Shown: positions 32,405-40,959, counted from the stretch's first letter. The stretch: 64,000 nt of DNA from an uncultured Oscillospiraceae bacterium (GCA_934646005.1 CAKUED010000002.1:62001-126000), one strand, 5' to 3'. Notes: generated by a model from the letters alone, not told the origin. Program-made: numbers and translations.

Positions 32405-33091
32405 TTACGCCTTAAAATAGTCGAGCTTGCGCTCCAGCGCGCCGAGCGCGAGCGTCAGCACGCCGCTGAAGATCAGGTAATACACGCCGGTAAAGAACAG
32501 CGGCCAGATCGCGCCGGAAATGCCGTTGCTGCCCTTCATGAATGCCTGACCTGCCCAGATGACCTCCTGCAAAGCAATAATGCGGGCGAGGGACGTGTCC
32601 TTGACCAGCGTGATGATCTCGTTGGACATCGGCGGCACGATGCGCTTGATCATTTGCAGCAGCGTGACCTTGAAGAAGATCTGCCCCTTCGTCATGCCGA
32701 GCACCTGCCCCGCCTCCTGCTGCCCCTTGGGCACGCCCTGAATGCCGCCGCGGTAAATTTCGGAGAAATAGCAGGCGTAATTAAACACGAACGCGATGGC
32801 GGAGGCGAGAAAGCGCCCCGTCTCACCGCTGCCCCAGATATTTTTGCCCAGCACAAGACCGGGGAAGAAGAACAAAATGAGGAGCTGGAGCATCAGCGGC
32901 GTGCCGCGGATGACCCAGATGACCAGCCGCACGAGATAGCGCAGCGGGCGAAAGCGCGACATCGAGCCGAAGGAGATGATGAGCCCCAGCGGGATCGCGC
33001 CGATGAGCGTGATGGCAAACAGCTTGAGCGTCTGCAAAAAGCCGGCGTTCAGCGCCTGCAATACGATCGGAAATTGTTCGGAAAACGTCAT
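32405..33091 (-). CDS. Polar amino acid ABC transporter permease (system 1)
   Basis: A 228-residue membrane protein of the HisM/GlnP family with the typical RGTPLMLQLLILFFF segment and an EAA loop EAGQVLGMTKGQIFFKVTLLQMIKRIVPP. The length is standard. It lies 12 bases upstream of its ATPase. Confidence 0.93.
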   Translation of the reverse strand: MTFSEQFPIVLQALNAGFLQTLKLFAITLIGAIPLGLIISFGSMSRFRPLRYLVRLVIWVIRGTPLMLQLLILFFFPGLVLGKNIWGSGETGRFLASAIAFVFNYACYFSEIYRGGIQGVPKGQQEAGQVLGMTKGQIFFKVTLLQMIKRIVPPMSNEIITLVKDTSLARIIALQEVIWAGQAFMKGSNGISGAIWPLFFTGVYYLIFSGVLTLALGALERKLDYFKA

Positions 33092-33161
33092 AGGATGTAC
33101 CGCCTGTGTTCTAAAGTATAGTCAATATGTTCTTAGAAGGAAATGGGAGAGAGACAGGCGT

Positions 33162-33185
33162 TCCCCGGCAGCAGACTGCCGGGGA
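33162..33185. terminator. Intercistronic hairpin between binding protein and permease (system 1)
   Basis: TCCCCGGCAG/CTGCCGGGGA with a 4-base loop and no T-run. Its position is the same as the hairpin in system 2, so it may set a binding-protein excess over the membrane parts. Confidence 0.55.
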
Positions 33186-33226
33186 GCGCGGGGGAGGGGG
33201 ATATATGGCTTGCGGAAGTTCTTTGG

Positions 33227-34084
33227 TTATTGAGCGATGAGGGCTGCCTGGATGCCGTAGGTCTCGGCGCAGGCGGTCAGGCTGCCGTCGGCGTAGGCGC
33301 TCTTGAAGAAGTCGTTGAGCGCTGCTGCCAGGTCAGAGCCCTTGCGGAAGCCGACGCCGTACTGCTCGCCCTCGTCGGCGTTCAGGCTGAAGGTGTAGCT
33401 CAGGTTTTCGTAGCTCGTGCCTGCGCCCACCATCGCGCCCGCCATCAGCGAGTCGATGACTGCCGCGTCGCACGTCCCGGCGGCGACTTCCATCAGCGCG
33501 GTCGCCTGATCCTTGACCTCGGTGAAGGTGAAGCCCTGCTTTTCGACCTCCGCCTGACCGGCAGAGCCGGATTCCACGGCGAACGTCAGGTCCTTGCACG
33601 CGTCTACGCTGGTGTAGTCAGCAGCCTTGTCGGCGGGAACGATAACGACCTGAGAGTTGTTGCAGTAGGCGTTGGAGGTCTCCATGGAGGACGTGACCTC
33701 AGCGGTGAGTGTCATGCCGTTCCAGACGCAGTCGATGGTCTTGCTGTCGAGCTCCAGAATTTTGTTGTCCCAGTCGATCTCGACGAACTCGACGTCTACG
33801 CCGAGGGACTTTGCAAACGCCTTTGCCATGTCGGCGTCAAAGCCGATCCATTCGCCGTTTTCCTGATAGTCCATGGGGGCGAAGTCGGTGATGCCGACGA
33901 CGAGCTTGCCCTTGCCGACGACGTAGTCCTTGTCGGTCTCGGCGGCTTCCTCAGAAGCGGCGGGCGCTTCGGCGGCTGCGGGGGTCTCAGTGGCTGCGGG
34001 GGTCTCGGACGCCGGCTTGCCTGCGCAGGCGGCCATGGATGCGAGCATCAGAACTGCCAGCATGATAGCGATGATCTTTTTCAT
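33227..34084 (-). CDS. Amino acid ABC transporter substrate-binding lipoprotein (system 1)
   Basis: A 285-residue exported receptor. The signal has lipobox MAAC (Cys near 20) and a short repetitive TPAA linker. The SBP_bac_3 fold includes KLVVGITDFAPMDYQENGEWIGFDADMAKAFAKSLGVDVEFVEIDW and a DAAVIDSLMAGAM segment. It is the first gene of the system 1 operon, behind a palindrome that overlaps its -10 region. Substrate class (polar amino acid) follows from the family; the precise amino acid is unknown. Confidence 0.93.
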   Translation of the reverse strand: MKKIIAIMLAVLMLASMAACAGKPASETPAATETPAAAEAPAASEEAAETDKDYVVGKGKLVVGITDFAPMDYQENGEWIGFDADMAKAFAKSLGVDVEFVEIDWDNKILELDSKTIDCVWNGMTLTAEVTSSMETSNAYCNNSQVVIVPADKAADYTSVDACKDLTFAVESGSAGQAEVEKQGFTFTEVKDQATALMEVAAGTCDAAVIDSLMAGAMVGAGTSYENLSYTFSLNADEGEQYGVGFRKGSDLAAALNDFFKSAYADGSLTACAETYGIQAALIAQ

Positions 34085-34152
34085 TTTTCATTTCCTCCTT
34101 GATGGTCATTGCGGTGGTTTTTGTGTGGGAAGCAGCTCATTGACTGCTTCGT

Positions 34153-34193
34153 TATCATGGTGATACTTTACCATGATAATGTGATAATGTAAA
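34153..34193 (-). promoter_or_regulatory. Promoter with overlapping palindromic operator, ABC system 1
   Basis: Minus-strand TTTACA (34188-34193) and TAAAGT (34165-34170) with a 17-base spacer. A perfect 9-bp inverted repeat TATCATGGT/ACCATGATA (34153-34161, 34170-34178) surrounds the -10 box, suggesting a repressor site. Confidence 0.6.
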
Positions 34194-34206
34194 GAAGCAA
34201 TGTTGC

Positions 34207-34271
34207 ATAAAAATATGCACCCAGCTTTGGCGGCAGTGCACATTTTGCACAACACCGCCCAAACCGGGTGC
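34207..34271 (-). terminator. Terminator after the EamA transporter
   Basis: On the minus strand GCACCC..GGGCGG pairs with CCGCC..GGGTGC in a long imperfect stem with an inner TGTGCA/TGCACA hairpin, followed by ATATTTTT. Confidence 0.6.
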
Positions 34272-34285
34272 TATTTCAGCGTTTT

Positions 34286-35209
34286 TCAGATGTCGAACAC
34301 GCCGAGAATGACGATGCCAGCCACCACGAGCGCGATCATCGCGTAGTGCTTCCACGACAGCTTTTCCTTCAGGAAAATTCTACTCCACACCACGGACGCG
34401 ACGCAGTACGCCGAGATGATCGGCGCGGAGAGCGCGACGTGCGCCTTGTCGCCGATGGCGTAGATGTACGAGAACTGACCGGCGGTCTCGAAGATCGCAC
34501 CGACGTACTTCGGCGCTTCCATCTTCGGCACGAGCTTGTCCTTTTTGATGAACACCACGTAGATAAAGCACAGAATGCCCGCCGCCAAAAACGTCAGCTC
34601 ATACGCCGCGTTTGCAGAGTCCTCGTTGAGCGTTTCGAGCACGAGCGAGTCGGCAAACGTCCCCGCCGCGTCCAGCAGACAGTAGGCGATGGGCAGGCAC
34701 AGCGCCAGCCACGACTTGGCGTATTTGTAATTGGACGCCTCCTGCCGCGCGGCGCGCAGCGCGTCGTCCTCGTGCGCCTCCACGATGCCCAGTCCGATCA
34801 CACCCATGCACACCAGCGCCACCGCGCCGATGACGAGCACGCGTGTCGAGCCTGTGATGTCCTCGTCCAGACTGCCGGAGAGCAGGCTCATGACCGCCAC
34901 CAGCGCGCCGGAGGCGTTGCAGATGGGCGACGAGATGGACAGCTCAATGTACCGCAGACCGACATAGCCCAGCGTCATCGAGCCGATATACAGCAGCGAC
35001 ACCGGCAGATATGTCCAGATGACCTGCCATGTGACGACCGTGCCGCCGATAAAAATCTCATATGCCGCGTGCAGACCCATCACAACGCCCACGGCGATGA
35101 CCATTTTCAGATGTCCCAGCTTGTCCGAGGCGTCCCGGCAGCCGATCTTGGAGAACAGATCCGAGCCGCTCCAGCAGAGGAGGGTAATTAACGAAAGCCA
35201 AAACCACAT
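34286..35209 (-). CDS. EamA/DMT-superfamily transporter
   Basis: A 307-residue membrane protein with about ten hydrophobic segments in two EamA halves (the second ends SWKHYAMIALVVAGIVILGVF). The superfamily exports or exchanges small metabolites; the substrate is unknown. A charged cytoplasmic loop (EAHEDDALRAARQEASNYKYAKSW) joins the halves. It stands alone, with a terminator on its 3' side and a palindromic repeat upstream. Confidence 0.88.
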   Translation of the reverse strand: MWFWLSLITLLCWSGSDLFSKIGCRDASDKLGHLKMVIAVGVVMGLHAAYEIFIGGTVVTWQVIWTYLPVSLLYIGSMTLGYVGLRYIELSISSPICNASGALVAVMSLLSGSLDEDITGSTRVLVIGAVALVCMGVIGLGIVEAHEDDALRAARQEASNYKYAKSWLALCLPIAYCLLDAAGTFADSLVLETLNEDSANAAYELTFLAAGILCFIYVVFIKKDKLVPKMEAPKYVGAIFETAGQFSYIYAIGDKAHVALSAPIISAYCVASVVWSRIFLKEKLSWKHYAMIALVVAGIVILGVFDI

Positions 35210-35237
35210 AACGATAATTCCTTTTGTTTTTTGTTTT

Positions 35238-35351
35238 TAGTGAATAGGGAATCGTGAAGAGTGAAGAAGTGTGGTGTGCCGCAAAGCGGCACGATTTTAA
35301 GTCGTCGCGCTTTGCGCGACACCTTACCTATTCACTATTCACTCTTACTTC
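35238..35351. repeat. Palindromic intergenic element with TGAATAG/CTATTCA ends
   Basis: Ends TAGTGAATAGGGAA... and ...CTATTCACTATTCACT are inverted. Inside are two perfect hairpins, TGCCGC/GCGGCA and GTCGCGC/GCGCGAC, with AAAG or TTTG loops. It reaches the stop region of the downstream PLP-lyase gene. Confidence 0.6.
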
Positions 35352-36647
35352 TTACTTCGTCTCAGCAGGCAGTTGAGCCAATCCTGCCTCTACAAGTTTC
35401 TGCAAGCTCATCAGGATGCCGAGCTTGGCGTGATACCACGTCAGACCGCCCTGGAAGTAGACGGCGTAGGGCGGGCGGATCGGACCGTCGGCGGACAGCT
35501 CGATGGACGAGCCCTGCACGAACGCGCCCGCCGCCATCACGACCTCGGAATCATAGCCCGGCATCGCCCACGGCACGGGCGTGACGTAGCTGTCCACCGG
35601 CGCGGCAGCCTGAATGCCGCGGCAGAAGGCGAGCATCCGCTCGGCAGAGCCCAGCGTGACTGCCTGAATGATGTCGTGGCGGGATTCCGTCGCATTCGGA
35701 ACGCACGAAAAGCCCAGCTTTTCGTACACATTCGCGGCGAACACCGCGCCCTTGAGCGCCCCGGCGACCACCGTGGGCGCGAGGAAGAAGCCCTGATACA
35801 TGGACGGAAGCAAGCCGAGATTCGCGCCGACCTCCTGCCCCAGCCCCGGCGCGGAGAGACGGTAGGCGCAGCGCTCGATGCACGCCGCCGTGCCGCAGAT
35901 ATAGCCGCCGATGGGCGCAAGCCCGCCGCCGGGGTTTTTGATGAGGCTGCCGACGATCATATCCGCGCCCACGTCGGACGGCTCGCCGCGCTCGACAAAT
36001 TCGCCGTAGCAGTTATCGACCATGCACAGAGCGTCGGGCTTGCACTGCTTGCAGAACGCGATGAGCTGCCCGATCTTTTCCACCGAAAACGACGGGCGCG
36101 TGGCGTAGCCCTTGGAGCGCTGGATGGTGATGAGCTTTGTCTTGTCCGTGATGGCGGCGCGGATGCCGTCATAGTCGAACGACCCGTCCGGCAGCAGATC
36201 GACCTGCCGGTAGGAAACGCCGTATTCCTTCAGCGAGCATTTGGACGGGCGGATGCCGATGACCTCCTCCAGCGTGTCATACGGCGCACCGACAGGGCTG
36301 AGCAGCTCGTCGCCGGGCAGCAGGTTTGCACTGAGCGCCACGGCGAGTGCGTGCGTGCCGCAGGTGATCTGCGGGCGCACCAGCGTCGCCTCCGTGCCGA
36401 ATGCCGCGGCGTAGACGCGCTCCAGCTTTTCACGCCCCAGATCATCGTAGCCATAGCCCGTGGTGGCGGCAAAGCACGTCGCGTCCACGCGGTTTTGGTG
36501 CATGGCACGCAGGACCTTTGCCTGATTGTATTCCGCCGTGCGGTCGATGGCTGCAAAGCGGTCTTGCAGCCCCTCCAAAATCCGCTCGCCGTATTCCCAG
36601 ACCGCGCGGCTCACGCCGAGCGAGGCGTACATTTCATACAGTTCCAT
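35352..36647 (-). CDS. Methionine gamma-lyase family PLP enzyme (aluminium resistance-type)
   Basis: A 431-residue fold-type I PLP enzyme of the group labelled methionine gamma-lyase family or aluminium-resistance protein. The PLP lysine is expected in SLIKNPGGGLAPIGGY. CGTHALAVAL, MVDNCYGEF (PLP-ring Asp) and QEVGANLGLLPSMYQGFFLAP are typical. True substrate and reaction for this subgroup are not settled. An AbrB-type regulator gene lies 3 bases upstream, so the two probably form an operon. The last codons lie against a repeat element. Confidence 0.88.
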   Translation of the reverse strand: MELYEMYASLGVSRAVWEYGERILEGLQDRFAAIDRTAEYNQAKVLRAMHQNRVDATCFAATTGYGYDDLGREKLERVYAAAFGTEATLVRPQITCGTHALAVALSANLLPGDELLSPVGAPYDTLEEVIGIRPSKCSLKEYGVSYRQVDLLPDGSFDYDGIRAAITDKTKLITIQRSKGYATRPSFSVEKIGQLIAFCKQCKPDALCMVDNCYGEFVERGEPSDVGADMIVGSLIKNPGGGLAPIGGYICGTAACIERCAYRLSAPGLGQEVGANLGLLPSMYQGFFLAPTVVAGALKGAVFAANVYEKLGFSCVPNATESRHDIIQAVTLGSAERMLAFCRGIQAAAPVDSYVTPVPWAMPGYDSEVVMAAGAFVQGSSIELSADGPIRPPYAVYFQGGLTWYHAKLGILMSLQKLVEAGLAQLPAETK

Positions 36648-36650
36648 GGT

Positions 36651-36893
36651 TCATCCCTCGTTTCTCTCCAGATCCTCAAATACCTGCGCCGCCGCGTCAC
36701 GGATGACGTCGGGGCGCGTGACGATGATGCCGCTGCGCTCGTCGCCCAAAATCAGCAGCGTATCGCCGGGCTTGACGTCAAACAGCGTGCGCGCGTCCTT
36801 GGGAATGACGATCTGCCCCTTTTCACCGACCTTCGCCGTGCCGAAAATATGGTAGCCGCCCGCGCGCCCCAACAGATGCTTGCCAGCCGCCAT
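36651..36893 (-). CDS. AbrB/SpoVT-type DNA-binding protein
   Basis: An 80-residue swapped-hairpin transcription factor with GTAKVGEKGQIVIPKDARTLFDVKPGDTLLILGDE, the AbrB/MazE/SpoVT signature. ATG 36893 is preferred, 7 bases after GGGAGG; an ATG at 36899 overlaps the ribosome binding site. It is directly upstream of the PLP lyase and may control it. A TTGACA box lies at about 36956-36961 on the minus strand but the -10 is unclear. Confidence 0.88.
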   Translation of the reverse strand: MAAGKHLLGRAGGYHIFGTAKVGEKGQIVIPKDARTLFDVKPGDTLLILGDERSGIIVTRPDVIRDAAAQVFEDLERNEG

Positions 36894-36960
36894 GTGCATC
36901 CCTCCCAGTAGGGTGAAAATCATACTTGTATAACTTACAGCAGCGAATGAGATTTGTCAA

Positions 36961-36994
36961 TAAAAATCCTGCGGGCTTTGCAGCGCCGCAGGAT
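36961..36994 (-). terminator. Terminator after the MATE gene
   Basis: On the minus strand ATCCTGCGG/CCGCAGGAT with an 11-base loop, followed by TTTTTATT. Confidence 0.75.
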
Positions 36995-36999
36995 CATTT

Positions 37000-38409
37000 T
37001 TATTGTTTTGCTTTTTCGCGCATACTGCGCGGCAGCCACCATTTTTTCGCCAGGACGATCAAAAACAGCGCGCCGCGGATGACAAGCTCGAGGCTCATGG
37101 CGATCCACGCGCCCGGCAGCGCCAGATGCTTTGTCAGCAGCACCGTCAGCGGCACGCGCACGCCCCACATACTCACAAAATTGAGTACCGAACTGAGCAG
37201 TGAATCGCCCGCGCCCTGAAAAACGCCGGTCGCGACGATGGACGCGCCGAAAAACGGCTCGGCGAACACCACGATGCGCAGCACCTGCACCGCCAGCGCG
37301 GCAGCGAGCGCGTCCGGCGTGAGGATGCCGATGATCACGGGCGCGAGGAAATACATCGCACCCGCAGCCAGCCCCATCACGCCCATGCCCAGCAGCACCG
37401 TCACCCAGCCGAGCCTGGTCACGAGGTCGCGGCGCTTCGCGCCCACACTCTGCCCGATGAGCGTGACGGCGGCGCTCTGCACGCCGTAGCCCGGCATATA
37501 GCACAGTGCCTCCGCCGTTACGGCAAACGAGTTGGCGGCGATGGACGTTGTGCCGAGCGGCGCGATGATGCCGGTCGTGGCGATCTGCCCGCCGGACATG
37601 ACCGCCTGCTCCAGCGCCACCGGCACGGCGAGCTGCACAGCGCGTTTAAGCTGCTGCGGTACAAGGCGCAGCCGCTCGTCCCGCCGCAGCCTCAGCATCG
37701 GGCTGCGCAGCAGCAGCGCCGCGCACAGCAGCAGCGCCACGACCGCCTCTGCCAGCGCCGTGCCCAGCGCCGCGCCCGTCACGCCAAGCCCCGCGCCGGG
37801 AACGGTGAACCCGCCAAGCTGCCGGGTGGGAAAGATGAGGAAAAAGTTGAACACGACGTCCAGCGGGCACATGAGAATGAGCAGCACGCTGGGCGTGCGC
37901 ATATTGCCGCTCGCCTGCAAAAGCCCTGCCGCCAGCCGATTGAGCTGGAAAAACGGCAGCGCCAGCGAAAAGACGAGGAAATAGGACGCTGCGTCCGCCC
38001 AGATGGCGTCGTCCGCGCCGAGCCAGCGGGGGAGATACCCGGAGAGCGCCGCGCCGATGGCGGCGAGCAGCAGCCCAAATACGAGCCCCGAGACGATCGA
38101 CTGCCGCACGAGATTGCGCGCGTCGCGCTCATCGCCCGCGCCGATGCGCTGCGCCGCCTGCACGCAGAAGCCGACCATCAGCGCCCGGCACAGCCCGCCG
38201 AACAGCCATGTTGTGGACGCGACCAGCCCGATGGCGGCGGAGGCGTTCGTACCCAGCGAGCCGACCATGGACGTGTCGATATACTGCATGATGATGGAGG
38301 AGACCTGCGCCAGAATGGCGGGCAGGCTGAGCTGCGCCACCAGCCCGATCTGCTGCCGCAGCGAAAGCCCCCGCCCCGCCCGCACCGCGCCGAGAAGGTC
38401 CTGTTTCAT
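37000..38409 (-). CDS. MATE family efflux transporter
   Basis: A 469-residue cation-coupled multidrug/toxin exporter with twelve hydrophobic segments in two MatE halves. Family features are QIGLVAQLSLPAILAQVSSIIMQYIDTSMVGSLG near the start and the matching second-half QLAVPVALEQAVMSGGQIATTGIIAPLG. GGAGGAAACCC precedes the ATG at 38409. A longer reading upstream runs into the repeat region and is rejected. The substrate is unknown. Confidence 0.92.
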   Translation of the reverse strand: MKQDLLGAVRAGRGLSLRQQIGLVAQLSLPAILAQVSSIIMQYIDTSMVGSLGTNASAAIGLVASTTWLFGGLCRALMVGFCVQAAQRIGAGDERDARNLVRQSIVSGLVFGLLLAAIGAALSGYLPRWLGADDAIWADAASYFLVFSLALPFFQLNRLAAGLLQASGNMRTPSVLLILMCPLDVVFNFFLIFPTRQLGGFTVPGAGLGVTGAALGTALAEAVVALLLCAALLLRSPMLRLRRDERLRLVPQQLKRAVQLAVPVALEQAVMSGGQIATTGIIAPLGTTSIAANSFAVTAEALCYMPGYGVQSAAVTLIGQSVGAKRRDLVTRLGWVTVLLGMGVMGLAAGAMYFLAPVIIGILTPDALAAALAVQVLRIVVFAEPFFGASIVATGVFQGAGDSLLSSVLNFVSMWGVRVPLTVLLTKHLALPGAWIAMSLELVIRGALFLIVLAKKWWLPRSMREKAKQ

Positions 38410-38436
38410 GGGTTTCCTCCTTTTGAGAAGTTGAAT

Positions 38437-39047
38437 GCCTTCCCCATGTGGGGAAGGTGGCGCGAAGCGCCGGATGAGGAGAAGCGTGGTACGTTTTGAG
38501 ATGCTGCCGCGTTTGTACCCAACCGCCAGATTTGCGTAGGGGAGGGGTTCTACCCCACCCGCGCGGCACAACACCGCAATTTTGTGCGTACCGATGTGAA
38601 ACGGTATGCACCTGTAGGGGCGGACGACCCTGTCCGCCCGGCAGGACGCACCTGCAAAAACGGATGCACCCCGGCGAATCCGTACAACCTTTGTAGGGGT
38701 CGATGCCGCGCTCTCCCCGCACGGGGCACGACCGTTTATTATGATACCCTGCGGCAAAATCGTGATTGCCTCACGGGCGGACAGAGGCGTCCGCCCCTAC
38801 AAAACGTTTCTCGTTTTCGCCGGCGGTGCGTGCAATTTTGCGATTGCATCCTGCCGGGGAGAGCGCGGCATCGACCCCTACGGACATTTTACGTTTTTGC
38901 CGCACATCGTGCAATTTTGTGATTGCGTCCTGCGCGGGCGGGGCAAGCCCCGCCCCTACGCTACGACGAAACGCGGCGCAGCTCAGAAACAAGAACCCTT
39001 TCCCTCATCAGTCGGCTTCGCCGACAGCTTCCCTCCGGGGGGAAGCC
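38437..39047. repeat. GGGGAAGG-end palindromic element interrupted by a REP cluster
   Basis: The left part (38437-38520) matches 15846-15920 and the right part (38972-39047) matches 15940-16009. The matching segments include CCGGATGAGGAGAAGCGTGG, the ACTCAGAAA/CTCAGAAAC region and CCTCATCAG. In the copy at 15846 the two parts are contiguous; here about 440 bases of REP units separate them. No gene is seen in this 690-base gap. Confidence 0.7.
38535..38971. repeat. REP/BIME-like cluster 4 (A-B-C-B'-C'-A')
   Basis: Six GTAG hairpins in the same order as cluster 1. The C and C' units here both carry an altered stem (GATGCCGCGCTCTCCCC instead of GATGCCCACATCGACCC), identical in the two inverted copies. 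The right edge again is CTACGACGAAA. Confidence 0.8.
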
Positions 39048-39061
39048 TTAGGAGGGTGCAT

Positions 39062-39089
39062 AAAAACGGGAGGGGCGGTGCCCCTCCCG
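39062..39089 (-). terminator. Terminator after upp
   Basis: CGGGAGGGGC/GCCCCTCCCG with a 3-base loop followed by TTTTTA on the minus strand. The stem resembles the REP A unit but lacks GTAG. Confidence 0.85.
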
Positions 39090-39103
39090 GATATTTCTTG
39101 CTC

Positions 39104-39751
39104 TTACTTCGTGCCGAAGATGCGGTCGCCGGCGTCGCCCAGACCGGGCACGATATAGCCGTGCTCGTTCAGGCACTCATCGACTGCGCCGCAGTAAATT
39201 TCCACATTCGGATGGTTCTTTTCGATGAGCTGGATGCCGACGGGCGCGGCGACCAGCACCATGAGCTTGATATTCGTGCAGCCGCGCTTTTCCATCTCGG
39301 TGATGGCGGCGTCTGCCGAGCCGCCGGTGGCGAGCATCGGATCGACGATCATGACCTCGCGCTCGGCGATGTCCTTGGGCATTTTGCAGAAATAGACGTG
39401 CGGCTCGAGCGTTTCCTCATCGCGGTACATACCGATGTGACCGACACGCGCCGACGGCATCATGCGCAGCACGCCGTCCACCAGACCGAGACCCGCGCGC
39501 AGGATGGGCACGACGGCGATCTTTTTGCCGGCGAGCGTCGGGAGCATCGCCTTGCACAGCGGCGTTTCGACCTCCTTGGTGGTCAGCGGCAGGTCGCGCA
39601 TCGCCTCATAGGTGATGAACATACCGACCTCGGAGACAAGCTCGCGGAAGTCCTTGACGCTGGTGTTCTTGTCGCGCATGATGGTGAGCTTGTGCGCAAC
39701 GAGCGGGTGGTCCATAATGTGTACGTTCGGTCCGAATTGATTCTGGCTCAT
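39104..39751 (-). CDS. upp: Uracil phosphoribosyltransferase
   Basis: Salvages uracil to UMP with PRPP. The 215 residues hold [38 protein letters not shown] and the PRPP loop [15 protein letters not shown], ending in the typical [22 protein letters not shown] precedes the ATG. It is a single gene, 18 bases downstream of tsaB, so co-transcription is possible. Confidence 0.96.
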   Translation of the reverse strand: MSQNQFGPNVHIMDHPLVAHKLTIMRDKNTSVKDFRELVSEVGMFITYEAMRDLPLTTKEVETPLCKAMLPTLAGKKIAVVPILRAGLGLVDGVLRMMPSARVGHIGMYRDEETLEPHVYFCKMPKDIAEREVMIVDPMLATGGSADAAITEMEKRGCTNIKLMVLVAAPVGIQLIEKNHPNVEIYCGAVDECLNEHGYIVPGLGDAGDRIFGTK

Positions 39752-39769
39752 GTGAAACTCCCTTTCCGT

Positions 39770-40474
39770 CTATTCATTTTTCAGTGCTTCCATGCGCGCA
39801 CGCTCTGCCTGCGACAGGCGCAGGTAATTCGGCGTGAGCGCGGCGGCGTCGCCGGGGTCACCGGCTTCCACCATTCGCTGCGCGCACAGCGCAACGCCGG
39901 CGGCACGCTGGTGGCGCAGGTGTTCCGGCAGCAGGCGCAGCACCGGGATATTTTGTCCGAGTGCATTATAGCACAAAGCCGCGCCATCGCCAACCAGAAA
40001 AACAGGTTTTTCGAGTTTTTTCAGAAAAGCGCCCAATTCCTCCAAGCTGATGGCGCAGTCTTCCAGCAAAACGGACAACTCGCCGTCCTGCGCGGCGTAG
40101 ACCGCCGTGTAGACCTGCTGCCGCCGCGCGTCCATGCAGGCGCACCACACGCCGTCGCAGACGGCAGCGCCGCGCACCATCGCCTCCAGCGTGGAAACGC
40201 CGTAACACGAAATCTGCCGCCCCCAGCAAAAGCCCTTTGCCGCCGCCACGCCGATGCGCACGCCCGTAAAGCTGCCCGGGCCTGCCGCGACGCCCACGGC
40301 GTCGATGGCTTCGACCGTCAGGTCACAATTTTGAAGTAATTCCTCCGCAAGCTGCAAAAGCGTCCGGCTGTGCGTCAGGCCGTTATTGAGAAACGCCTCG
40401 CCCAAAAGCTGCCCGTCAGACAGCAGCGCGGCGCTCGCCGCCTTGGCGGAGGATTCAAAGGCTAAGATGTTCAA
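39770..40474 (-). CDS. tsaB: tRNA threonylcarbamoyladenosine biosynthesis protein TsaB
   Basis: Partner of TsaD/TsaE in making the t6A37 modification of ANN-decoding tRNAs. The 234 residues show the ASKHA start NILAFESSAKAASAALL, THSRTLLQLAEELL, and VAAGPGSFTGVRIGVAAAKG. The start is TTG 40474, 7 bases after CCTCCC-complement GGGAGGG; it overlaps the tsaE end by 20 bases. An upstream in-frame extension lies inside tsaE and is rejected. Confidence 0.93.
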   Translation of the reverse strand: MNILAFESSAKAASAALLSDGQLLGEAFLNNGLTHSRTLLQLAEELLQNCDLTVEAIDAVGVAAGPGSFTGVRIGVAAAKGFCWGRQISCYGVSTLEAMVRGAAVCDGVWCACMDARRQQVYTAVYAAQDGELSVLLEDCAISLEELGAFLKKLEKPVFLVGDGAALCYNALGQNIPVLRLLPEHLRHQRAAGVALCAQRMVEAGDPGDAAALTPNYLRLSQAERARMEALKNE

Positions 40475-40901
40475 GCGGCTTCCCTCCCGTGATGGTGATG
40501 CGGCGGCAGTCGTCGCCGCTGTCCGGCACGCGGTCGATGCGCACGGTGATGGGCGCTTCCAGCGCGTCCTGTACGTTTTCGCTCCACTCCACGGCGCACA
40601 CGCCGCCGCGTGCGAGATAATCCTCCCAGCCGATGTCAAACAGCTCCTCGCTGCTTCCCAGCCGGTACATATCAAAATGGAACAGCGGCAGCCGCCCCGT
40701 GAGATATTCATTCACAATGGTATACGTCGGGCTGGTGACGGCGTCCGTCACGCCGAGCCCTTCGGCAAGTCCGCGCGTAAAGGCGGTCTTGCCCGCGCCG
40801 AGGTCGCCCAGAAACGCGATGACCTCGCCGCCGCAAAGCGTTTTTGCCAGCGCCGCGCCCACGCGCTGCGTCTCGTCCGGGCTGTGTGTCAGAAATTCCA
40901 T
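40455..40901 (-). CDS. tsaE: tRNA threonylcarbamoyladenosine biosynthesis ATPase TsaE
   Basis: A 148-residue P-loop ATPase needed for turnover of the TsaBDE complex. GDLGAGKT at 32-39 is Walker A; SPTYTIVNEY and FHFDMYRL are conserved family segments, and WEDYLARGGVCAVEWSEN is the usual Walker-B-like region. It heads the tsaE-tsaB(-upp) run. Confidence 0.95.
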   Translation of the reverse strand: MEFLTHSPDETQRVGAALAKTLCGGEVIAFLGDLGAGKTAFTRGLAEGLGVTDAVTSPTYTIVNEYLTGRLPLFHFDMYRLGSSEELFDIGWEDYLARGGVCAVEWSENVQDALEAPITVRIDRVPDSGDDCRRITITGGKPLEHLSL

Positions 40902-40959
40902 GCTTCCACCCTCTTTTCCCGCTTATCCTATCACAGTTTTCCCCAATATGCAAAGAAAC

